Shown one piece after another: positions 1 to 7,125 of a stretch of DNA of 64,000 nucleotides. The position numbers and the translations under genes are program-made. The stretch lies in the NCBI GenBank assembly GCA_963747755.1, contig CAVVGK010000011.1:682001-746000 (forward strand). The letters are read 5' to 3'. The stretch is from DATFVA01 sp963747755 (GTDB lineage Bacteria > Bacteroidota > Ignavibacteria > Ignavibacteriales > Ignavibacteriaceae). Numbering within the stretch: the stretch's first letter is position 1; every line of letters begins with the position of its first letter. The notes under the pieces were generated by a model. The model worked only from the letters and a program-made list of their open reading frames with translations. It had not been told where the DNA came from and did no database searches.

Positions 1-471
1 CTGAACAACGCCGGGCTGAAGCGCGACGATATCATTTACATTTCTAACAGGCAGGGTTGTAATATCCTCAGAGCCAACGATTCTCATCGCATTGGTAGAA
101 CTTTTTTCTATCAATGGACGCTGAGACACTATAACAACTTCACCCGTTGTAATATTTGATGAAGACAGTTGAAAATCCTGGTCAGCTGTAAGACCAGCAA
201 CTATTCTGACATTACTAACAGTAACATCCTGGTAACCGATATAGGAAGCCTTAATAGAATAATTCCCTGGCTGTACCTGGCGAATAATGTAATCGCCATT
301 TACATCAGAGGCTGCTCCGAAGCTGGTACCAACTATAATAATGTTGGCACCAATTAGAGGTTCCCCGGTTTCTTTATCAGTTACTGTTCCGGAAACCCTT
401 CCTGTCTGCGCAAGCAGAAATGATCCGGAAAACAACATCAAAAGCAAGACTGTATAAATTTTTTGAAACAT
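1..471 (-). CDS. TonB-dependent receptor with N-terminal carboxypeptidase-regulatory-like domain (5' part only)
   Basis: The reading frame opens at an ATG (469-471) behind a GGAGG site and runs off the left edge, so only about 157 residues are visible. It begins with a signal peptide ending near LLAQ, followed by a CarboxypepD_reg-like beta-sandwich (GRVSGTVTDKETGEPLIGAN through the IGYQD segment, about residues 24-105). A plug-domain start follows, with LPVRNVNDIVALQPGVV. This layout is that of SusC-like or other outer-membrane TonB-dependent transporters in Bacteroidota and Ignavibacteria. The substrate cannot be told because the plug and barrel lie outside the window. The DUF4397 lipoprotein gene sits 31 bp upstream on the same strand, so the two are probably cotranscribed. 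Confidence 0.85.
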   Translation of the reverse strand, partial: MFQKIYTVLLLMLFSGSFLLAQTGRVSGTVTDKETGEPLIGANIIIVGTSFGAASDVNGDYIIRQVQPGNYSIKASYIGYQDVTVSNVRIVAGLTADQDFQLSSSNITTGEVVIVSQRPLIEKSSTNAMRIVGSEDITTLPVRNVNDIVALQPGVVQ

Positions 472-502
472 GTTTATTCCTCCGTTATTAAAACTTTTTT
501 TT

Positions 503-1192
503 CTAATCATCTGTGAATACATCAAACTTTAAAGTGGACAGTGTATCATAGATAACCGCAGAATATTTATGAGATGCACTGATTGTATAGTCAAAACTAG
601 CGGTCAAAGTATCACCATCCGCATAGGTTACATCAAATGTGTAATCTCCCCCCAGGAGAGTTAATGTTGAGGAATTATCTCCATATTCAATAGCTGAACC
701 TACGCTTGCTGATTGAGGACCGGATATTAGCAGACTTAGTACGCTGGCTCCGGGTGAAAAATTGAAGAATGTAACTAGTGCTGAATCAGCTGGAATAACT
801 GGAACAGCATCAATTCTCCTCTGTTCTTTTTTTACGACTGTCGTAGAAGCTGATGTTCCTATCAAAAATATTCTGAATTTGAGATCTGATTCTGTTGAAA
901 AAATATAACTTTTATTGCCTGCATTAGCAAAATTAGCGTCAAGTGTTTTACCACCCGCCTGAACAGTCATATTATCACTATCCTCACCATAGCCGACAGT
1001 TCCAAATGACGTTCCGTTCAGGGTAAGATTCGCACTCCCAGCTCCTGCAACCAGGTTAGTGATTTGCACCTGGCTATGATAAATAATTTCATCAGGAATT
1101 GTTTGTACATTTGTATCGACACAACCCGGTATGAAAAATATCAATCCGGAGCATAGTACTAAAAGAAATTTAACCTTATCAGGTAGCCTCAT
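503..1192 (-). CDS. DUF4397-type surface lipoprotein
   Basis: This 229-residue protein begins with a lipoprotein signal peptide (lipobox ending in GC near residue 24). It then carries a beta-rich region with the features of DUF4397 proteins: a VQITNLVAGAGSANLTLNG segment near residue 43, and a second FFNFSPGASVLSLLISG segment near residue 142, so the fold appears to be two related halves. A good GGAGG site precedes the ATG. It is the first gene of a probable two-gene unit with the TonB-dependent receptor downstream, which suggests a role as an accessory surface lipoprotein to that receptor. The function of DUF4397 is not established; the link to uptake is inferred from context. Confidence 0.65.
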   Translation of the reverse strand: MRLPDKVKFLLVLCSGLIFFIPGCVDTNVQTIPDEIIYHSQVQITNLVAGAGSANLTLNGTSFGTVGYGEDSDNMTVQAGGKTLDANFANAGNKSYIFSTESDLKFRIFLIGTSASTTVVKKEQRRIDAVPVIPADSALVTFFNFSPGASVLSLLISGPQSASVGSAIEYGDNSSTLTLLGGDYTFDVTYADGDTLTASFDYTISASHKYSAVIYDTLSTLKFDVFTDD

Positions 1193-1846
1193 ATTTCCTC
1201 CTTTAGGATAATTGAATTAAATCATCGTGAAACTTTAGACAGAGTAATTCCTGGTTGTAAAAATGGAATTTTATGTCTGAGAGAAATGACTCACATAATT
1301 GAAGTAGTAAAGTTTGCTTCATACTCTCTCGTTATTATTTAAAAATATACTCAACTGACTTATTTAATGATTATTGAATAATTGTAATTTATCGATGTTT
1401 TAATATTTTGATTTAGGAGATCGGGCAGGCACAGTGATTTTGAACTTTTATTTTGGATATACGGATTCACTGCCCGCAAGAAAAGTTTTTCAAATAAGAA
1501 ATGCATACGTGAAACTGAAGTTGTAACCAAGTTACCATTAACCTCGCAATAATTAGAATTTCAATTTACGCCCGAGAATTTCCTAAGTCAAGGTTGACTT
1601 AGCAAAATAATTCATTTAAGCACTTTGCAAAGTCTTAAAAAACTGCTTCAAAGTCAAGCCTTAATCTAATATTTTGTTGAATGGAATTACTTATAGAATA
1701 AGGAGTTCTAAACTTTCCTTTAAGTATAAAATTAATTAAATACCGGAATAAGGATTTGAGGCTTACTTCTGAGATTCAGCGCACGCAGAAAACCCCTGAA
1801 ATACCAATCCTATTTTGACCTGTATCGCATAAATTTTCATTTTCTT
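1193..1846. other. Intergenic region without a recognisable gene
   Basis: This 654-bp AT-rich stretch separates two minus-strand units. I found no coding remnant or RNA gene in it. It holds one perfect palindrome (1583-1602, listed separately) and should contain the promoter of the DUF4397/receptor pair. Confidence 0.5.
1583..1602. promoter_or_regulatory. Palindrome, possible operator
   Basis: Two 9-bp arms, CTAAGTCAA and TTGACTTAG, are perfect inverted copies separated by GG. The short centre fits a dimeric regulator site better than an RNA hairpin. It lies about 390 bp upstream of the DUF4397/receptor unit. No regulator is assigned. Confidence 0.3.
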
Positions 1847-3418
1847 TCAGAACCTGGTAAACATTTTGAATTCGATACCGCTGAATTCCGGCTCATATCT
1901 GCATACACCACCGATGCAAATATTACCGGCCTGCCTTGTGCCGAACAAGATTGACATATCGGTATGGTCACCTATTTTATAGCCGAATTGGATAAAGCTC
2001 CAGAATTTCCTGACAATGTTTCCCGGCTCAGGTTCTTTAGTCTGTATCTCGCTCACTATCGCAACGTTGAAGTCAGGTGATCTCAGATATTCCAGAGCGA
2101 GGGCATCATCGTAATATTGCTCGTTGTTTATATTAACTGTAGTCTGCTGATGCTCAATTGTAAACTTAATTGTGTTGATTTCGTTAAAGTAGAAGATATT
2201 TTCCAGGATGGGTGTAACGTTTTTTGTATCAGTATCTCTTTCTTCATTATAACCGAAGGCTGCGATGGTTGTCCAGTTGTTACTCCAGTCATGATGTGCC
2301 TGAGCGAAAACTTCCTTCAATTGTACTCTTGAGGGAGAATTGTCGTGAAGTATTCTTTTATAGTAGGAATTGTATGGTAAGGTTTTGGTCTCACCGTAAT
2401 CTGCACTGAAGTAAGTCTCATCACTCATATTATAGTTCAGCTCAACCTGGAACCCCTGCTCATCAGCCTGGTTCAGAGCCGAAGGGTGGCGGTTAAGGAG
2501 AACATAGGTATACTCTTTCCTCACCGAAGGGGGAGTGTTGTATATTATTGTTCCGTCCTGCGAGGCAAAAGTGAAATTATCGTAATATTTGTACTCGCCC
2601 GTTAGCGCAAAAGCATCGTAATAAAAATTTACGCTCCCGTATGCTGCCTGTCCTACTTTCCAGTCGCTTTTGTTGTATGGTGAGTATACAACGAATGATG
2701 TATCAGGATTCAGAAGTTTGTCCCTTACATCCCTGTTCTGCTTAAACCCGTATTCTCCGTAGAAATCAAAATTCCATATGCTGGGCATAACCCTTACTGA
2801 GGTGAGCATTGTCCTTGCTGCATTATCATCTGAAGGTAAATTAGTTGCATACGAAGCTCCTACTTTGAGCTGACTTGCAGCTTTGTATTCGAGATCTGCA
2901 GCGTGAAGAATCTCTTCCCTTATATTGTCTCCGCTGGCAGCCATTCCTGTAAGAGCTGTAAGAGTAATTCCTCCGTACCTTGCCTGAAGTTTGGCTCCCA
3001 GAAGGTTGTTATCAACCCTGATATTTCTGTCTTCGTAACTTTTTAGAACCAGACCTCTGCCGAAAAGAGCGTAGTAGTTCCCTACAATAAGTTCTCCTCC
3101 CTGCTGTGCGTCCCCTATCTCGGCTTTAATATACTTGTAGGCTATATCAGCATATCTCTTTTTTCCCCTGCTGATAGCAGGACTGGGATCGTTCGGTTCG
3201 TATGTTTCAAACCGTATGCCCGCTCCGAAAATGCCTTTGTTATAGTCGAGGTTCAGCCAATCCTCAAATATTTCGATGTGTTTATTAATATCATTTGAAT
3301 ATTCAAGCTGGTTGGAGAATCCTAACCCTTCCGGAAGAAAATTGTTTTCCTGTGCAAAAAGAACAGGAGAAATGAAGAGTAAAAAAGACGTAAGAATAAA
3401 CAGTATTTTTTTATTCAT
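1847..3418 (-). CDS. Outer-membrane beta-barrel protein, DUF6029-like
   Basis: This 523-residue protein has a signal peptide (MNKKILFILTS to LFAQ) and is otherwise composed of short amphipathic beta strands rich in Tyr, Phe and Asn, ending in an aromatic residue (MFTRF). That is the signature of an outer-membrane barrel with a C-terminal Phe for BAM insertion. The conserved segment IVGNYYALFGRGLVLKSYED near residue 112 resembles DUF6029 family proteins. A TlpA-like thioredoxin gene lies 30 bp upstream in the same direction, so they are probably cotranscribed, perhaps with a shared role in periplasmic redox or maturation of a surface protein. The substrate is unknown. Confidence 0.6.
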   Translation of the reverse strand: MNKKILFILTSFLLFISPVLFAQENNFLPEGLGFSNQLEYSNDINKHIEIFEDWLNLDYNKGIFGAGIRFETYEPNDPSPAISRGKKRYADIAYKYIKAEIGDAQQGGELIVGNYYALFGRGLVLKSYEDRNIRVDNNLLGAKLQARYGGITLTALTGMAASGDNIREEILHAADLEYKAASQLKVGASYATNLPSDDNAARTMLTSVRVMPSIWNFDFYGEYGFKQNRDVRDKLLNPDTSFVVYSPYNKSDWKVGQAAYGSVNFYYDAFALTGEYKYYDNFTFASQDGTIIYNTPPSVRKEYTYVLLNRHPSALNQADEQGFQVELNYNMSDETYFSADYGETKTLPYNSYYKRILHDNSPSRVQLKEVFAQAHHDWSNNWTTIAAFGYNEERDTDTKNVTPILENIFYFNEINTIKFTIEHQQTTVNINNEQYYDDALALEYLRSPDFNVAIVSEIQTKEPEPGNIVRKFWSFIQFGYKIGDHTDMSILFGTRQAGNICIGGVCRYEPEFSGIEFKMFTRF

Positions 3419-3448
3419 GCTCTGGGTCCTGGTAATTTTGCAGTGAGG

Positions 3449-3955
3449 TTATTTATTTATGAGCTCGCTTATTTTGTTTTTCATCTTTAGCTCATCCCCT
3501 TTCATATAACCTAAATGAGTATAGACTATATTTCCTGATTTGTCAAGTAAAACAGAGTAAGGCACATTCTGTGCATAATATTTACGTGCAACTTCGGAAT
3601 TAGTATCAAGCAGTACCTGAAAAGGATAATTCTTCGATCTGACAAAAGGTTTTACTTTCGCGACGGTTCTTTCATCATCGATGGAAATTGCAAGAACTTT
3701 CAGCCCCTTATCCTTATACTCGCCATAGATGTCTTTATATTTTGTCATTTCTTCTATACAGGGTTTGCACCAGGTAGCCCAGAAACTTAATAGCACAGGA
3801 CCTTCTCCAAGTTCATCTTTCAGTGAAATATAATCACCCTGTACATTTTCAAGCTTAAATTCGGGAGCGCTTCTGCCTGTCTGCTCAGTCTGTTCCTGAG
3901 CAAAAACAGCAACAGAAAAAAGAATAACTACCGGCAGTAGGAAAAGTTTGTTCAT
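3449..3955 (-). CDS. TlpA/ResA-like periplasmic thioredoxin
   Basis: This 168-residue protein has a cleavable signal peptide (ending VFAQ near residue 20) and one thioredoxin fold of the TlpA/AhpC-TSA type. The active site is WCKPC, with cysteines at about residues 63 and 66, following the FWATW motif. The cis-proline loop is at NVPYSVLLDKSG. Such proteins reduce disulfides in the periplasm, for example in apocytochromes c or surface proteins. The window encodes several c-type cytochromes 30-40 kb away, but the immediate partner gene is the DUF6029-like barrel protein 30 bp downstream. Confidence 0.85.
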   Translation of the reverse strand: MNKLFLLPVVILFSVAVFAQEQTEQTGRSAPEFKLENVQGDYISLKDELGEGPVLLSFWATWCKPCIEEMTKYKDIYGEYKDKGLKVLAISIDDERTVAKVKPFVRSKNYPFQVLLDTNSEVARKYYAQNVPYSVLLDKSGNIVYTHLGYMKGDELKMKNKISELINK

Positions 3956-4028
3956 TTAATACTCCATATTCATACGTACTTACAAAAAAAGCTGGTCCTT
4001 CAGGTAGAGGGAACAGCCCTTAATCTGA

Positions 4029-4766
4029 TTATTTTATTAATATCATTTTTCTAACAGATGAAAACTGACCTGCAGAAATTTTATAGAAATAAACTCCTGA
4101 GGATAAATTTTCCGCGTTAAAGTTAACACTGTAGGCACCCTGATCCTTAACTTCATTAACCAGGGCAGCAACTTCCTTCCCTGTGATGTTATAAACTTTA
4201 ACACTTACATTAGTTCTCTCCGGCACAGTATAGGTTATTGTGGTAGTTGGATTAAAAGGATTAGGATAATTTTGGAATAGCTCGAATTGTCCTAACTTTT
4301 CAGTCTCTACGGTAGCGCTTGGCTCGGTTGATGCAGTTAAATTATATATGATTGTATCTGTGGGATTGTCTGCATTCCCGACTTCAATCGTTAAATAGCC
4401 AGTACCACCATTCACTAGTGCAAAGACATGAACAGAAAAGAATGCAGAATCCTGGGGCGCCAATGGGGAACTCCCCCATTCACTCGTGGTTTCAATAGTA
4501 TCTATAAGAGGAGAAAAACAGTATTCAAAGCATAAACTTGACTGCCAGTTCTCAGGAAGATCCTCCCCCACTCTTGCAATGTATAAAGTAAGATTACTGC
4601 TTGAATTATTCACTGCAGTAAATTCAAAAATCATTTCGGATCCAACTGAATCCACAATCGAAGCGTGGTCCACTGTCAGTGTAAAATCCTGGGCGTTCAG
4701 CTTAAATGAAATAATACAAATAAAAAGAACAGAAGCTAAGAAGTATCTGTTTGAATAAAATTGCAT
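4029..4766 (-). CDS. Secreted protein with T9SS type A sorting domain
   Basis: This 245-residue protein has a signal peptide (ending LNAQ near residue 25). A beta-sandwich region of about 115 residues (DFTLTVDHASI to IIYNLTAS) resembles a CARDB/NEW3-like ectodomain. The C-terminal T9SS sorting domain starts at LFQNYPNPFNPTTTITYTV near residue 163 and ends SVRKMILIK. Proteins of this kind cross the outer membrane by type IX secretion and are attached to the surface or released. The N-terminal part is not recognised beyond its beta-rich appearance. It lies 63 bp before the TlpA gene in the direction of transcription. Confidence 0.7.
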   Translation of the reverse strand: MQFYSNRYFLASVLFICIISFKLNAQDFTLTVDHASIVDSVGSEMIFEFTAVNNSSSNLTLYIARVGEDLPENWQSSLCFEYCFSPLIDTIETTSEWGSSPLAPQDSAFFSVHVFALVNGGTGYLTIEVGNADNPTDTIIYNLTASTEPSATVETEKLGQFELFQNYPNPFNPTTTITYTVPERTNVSVKVYNITGKEVAALVNEVKDQGAYSVNFNAENLSSGVYFYKISAGQFSSVRKMILIK

Positions 4767-4815
4767 AATTAATTTCCTTTAATTAATAGGGAGCACGAAT
4801 AATATGCTCTTTAAT

Positions 4816-4908
4816 TTATTTTAAAATAATCATTTTTTTACGTTTATAAAATCCCCGGCTTTCAGTTTATAGAAAAACACGCCTGATGATAGATTTTTAG
4901 CATCAAAC
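4816..4908 (-). pseudogene. Detached remnant of a T9SS sorting domain
   Basis: On the minus strand this stretch translates as a textbook T9SS C-terminus: FDAKNLSSGVFFYKL followed by a segment ending KKMIILK and a TAA stop (4816-4818). It is preceded by an in-frame TAG (4909-4911) and has no start codon or signal peptide. It lies only 34 bp beyond the stop of the Omp28-like gene but in another reading frame. The simplest reading is that the Omp28-like protein once ended in a sorting domain that has been cut off by a frameshift and partial decay. Confidence 0.75.
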
Positions 4909-4942
4909 TACATCCCTCAATTTTGTTGAATAAATAATCTAA

Positions 4943-5761
4943 TCAGTGATCCGTACCTGCTTGTAGAATCTCTTTTGTCTGCACATTTTGTATGTATGCG
5001 ACTACATGCAGATTACCGGGATTCCAGTTAGACAGGAGGTCTGTCTGCCAGTTATATGTACTGTCGGATAATACCGCAAAAGAGATTCCTTCTTCTGAAG
5101 GAAGAGTTTTTCGCAGTACATTATAGAATACCTTCTCGCCGTTCGAACCCGGCGCTTGTGCAAATTCGATATGGCTTTCTGTAACGATGGTATTCAACAC
5201 CAGGTCATCTAAGTTTATTCCGGCAAGGGTTACCGGGCGGACATTAATATTCACAATAAAACTGCTGTCCTGCAGACTGGTTGTAACAGATATGCTGAAC
5301 GGTGCAGTTGTTGATAATCTTTGATCAATATCTTGTTTTATTTTAGCAGAATCAGTGGCACTGGGTCGCAGTGTTCCGTCTGCAATCAGGGTAGGCGCAA
5401 AAATGATATTGTAAAAAAGCATCCTGTTATCACATATTGAAGAATTTGCGAGGTAAAATGGATCATTCGGTGACGGAAAATTTGTGGGAAACTTAACTAC
5501 AGCAATCTTACCTTCATAAGCTCCGTTCTGAAGGGATTCTATTATCTGATTTGAAGTCACACATGGAACGCAGCTTACATTAGCAAAATCTTCAAGCAGC
5601 ACTATCTTTTGCGCCGGGGTATGTGATGATTCGAGACTAATCGTTGCGTTAACAATAACCTTACCGGCCGGGTATGAGATGCTTTCCGGTGAGGTTGGGG
5701 GGTTTGTATTGCAGCTGTAAAAGATAAACCCTGATAAAACTAATAATAAAACCTTTTTCAT
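4943..5761 (-). CDS. Omp28-like lipoprotein with thioredoxin-like fold
   Basis: This 272-residue protein has a lipoprotein signal peptide (lipobox FYSC, Cys about 17). An Omp28-type thioredoxin-like region carries VLLEDFANVSCVPC near residue 54, where the CVPC pair stands at the position of a redox CxxC. It then has strand-rich sequence with FAPTLIADG (a cis-Pro-like turn). Family members are surface or periplasmic proteins of Bacteroidota with no firmly assigned reaction. The protein stops shortly before an out-of-frame T9SS sorting-domain remnant, so the present C-terminus may be truncated relative to its ancestor. It is transcribed toward the T9SS protein at 4029-4766. Confidence 0.7.
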   Translation of the reverse strand: MKKVLLLVLSGFIFYSCNTNPPTSPESISYPAGKVIVNATISLESSHTPAQKIVLLEDFANVSCVPCVTSNQIIESLQNGAYEGKIAVVKFPTNFPSPNDPFYLANSSICDNRMLFYNIIFAPTLIADGTLRPSATDSAKIKQDIDQRLSTTAPFSISVTTSLQDSSFIVNINVRPVTLAGINLDDLVLNTIVTESHIEFAQAPGSNGEKVFYNVLRKTLPSEEGISFAVLSDSTYNWQTDLLSNWNPGNLHVVAYIQNVQTKEILQAGTDH

Positions 5762-5844
5762 ATAACGGCAATTCCTGTTTTTGGTTTTTCAATATCCCCC
5801 GCTGATTATAAATTAAATTTTATTCTGAACCATTTTTTGCAGCA

Positions 5845-6720
5845 TCAGTTCTGCTGAATTTCGGAAACCTTGCTTTTAACTGCGTTTCTTTTTTCTATTT
5901 CACTGAAGTCGATCCCGCTGTCCCACATATGGTCGAATAAAATTCTGCACGCAGCTGCAAGTTGCTTATGTTCTATATATATCATTGTAAGGTCATTTGT
6001 GGTCTTTATAGGCTGCTCCAGGGGAAACATAACCTTCTCGTTGTCAAAGATTAACATTTTGATGGGCATGCTGTCCACTATTCTTGCCTTTTCACCATCG
6101 CGTACGGACATCTTAACTGATTCGTAAAGCCAGTCGATCTCTTCAAGTTCGCTGAACTGGTAAATTCCTTTGGATGATCCACCTCTTTTCAGCAGCTTCG
6201 CTTCTTCGTCCTCCTGTTCTTTAAGCCTCTCATCGTTGTCGCTTGCATAAGGACCTTTATTGAAGGTAAGCATCTCTACCCGGGTTCCAGCCACACTTTT
6301 TATATATCTTCTGTGGATCTGAGTTTTTTCTTCCATCACCTCGATGAATTCAAGAGGATTTATAATCGCTTTGCTGTTTTCAAAGATGGGGGTAAAAACT
6401 TCGGCCAGTTGATCTATTAGTTCACGCTTTTGTGTTAGTTCGTTCTTATAGGTCTCGTAAATTCTTTCCATCGCAAGCTTCGGTTCTACAGCTTCGTACA
6501 TCTTGTTCTTGCCGAGCTTTTTTTCGATGCAGATGTTCCTGCTGACCATTTTGTTCAGGACTTCATAAATCTTTGTCCTCGGAATATCAACTGCCTTCTG
6601 TAAATCTGAAGCTGTGAACATTCTCCCGCTCAGCAGGGTAATATAGATCTTGGCTTCTCTTTCGGTAAGACCGACTTCCATGAATTCCTGCAGGTATTTC
6701 GGATTATCCACTAGCTCCAT
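5845..6720 (-). CDS. TrmB-family transcriptional regulator
   Basis: This 291-residue protein starts with a winged helix-turn-helix typical of TrmB (LTEREAKIYITLLSGRMFTA, then DIPRTKIYEVLNKM, about residues 18-60). A coiled stretch (about 85-115) and a C-terminal effector-like domain follow. TrmB regulators are most common in archaea, where they bind sugars and control sugar uptake and metabolism; bacterial copies occur sporadically. The C-terminal half has no recognisable sugar-binding motif to my eye, so the ligand is open. The gene stands alone: 83 bp before the Omp28-like gene and after a 405-bp intergenic region. Confidence 0.75.
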   Translation of the reverse strand: MELVDNPKYLQEFMEVGLTEREAKIYITLLSGRMFTASDLQKAVDIPRTKIYEVLNKMVSRNICIEKKLGKNKMYEAVEPKLAMERIYETYKNELTQKRELIDQLAEVFTPIFENSKAIINPLEFIEVMEEKTQIHRRYIKSVAGTRVEMLTFNKGPYASDNDERLKEQEDEEAKLLKRGGSSKGIYQFSELEEIDWLYESVKMSVRDGEKARIVDSMPIKMLIFDNEKVMFPLEQPIKTTNDLTMIYIEHKQLAAACRILFDHMWDSGIDFSEIEKRNAVKSKVSEIQQN

Positions 6721-6984
6721 TTATTAAAATTTACCATCCGGGGGTTACAATATATTCTATTAACCCTCCATTGGGGGTACAACTTACTGAAAAGCTGAGT
6801 ATCTATCAAGAATTGTTTTTAAAATATTCTGGATTCTCTATTCCGGAGAGGCACTAACCTCAGATTTTTTCAATAAACCTTTGGCAATTTCTCTAAATCG
6901 ACGGTAATCATATATAAAGATTCCTGATTTTGTGAAATATGGAGAGGTTTGGAACCATAAAGTGGTATTTAAGGTATAGTATAA

Positions 6985-7028
6985 CGTATTCAGATCGTAT
7001 TCAGATCGTATTCAGAACGTATTCAGAT
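6985..7028. repeat. Four tandem copies of an 11-bp unit
   Basis: The unit CGTATTCAGAT is repeated at 6985, 6996, 7007 (last base A instead of T) and 7018, with no spacers. Eleven bases is close to one helical turn, so a protein recognising the unit would bind on one DNA face. The surrounding 405-bp gap (6721-7125) between the TrmB gene and the metallopeptidase gene shows nothing else except the terminator at 7074-7101. Confidence 0.8.
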
Positions 7029-7073
7029 ACCTGCTGCCTGCCGTTTGAACCATCATATGATTCGGAAAATTCA

Positions 7074-7101
7074 TAAAAAAAGGCGCCGGAGAGGCGCCTT
7101 T
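7074..7101 (-). terminator. Rho-independent terminator of the metallopeptidase gene
   Basis: The stem AAAGGCGCC / GGCGCCTTT closes a 5-base loop; on the minus strand it is followed by a run of T. It lies about 25 bp past the stop codon of the large metallopeptidase gene. Confidence 0.85.
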
Positions 7102-7125
7102 CTTAAAAACTATGTTCTTAAGCGG

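Noticed and set aside
6985..7028. Tandem 11-bp repeats as a CRISPR array or replication origin
   Set aside because: The units are contiguous, with no spacers, and there are no cas genes, dnaA gene or other origin marks nearby.
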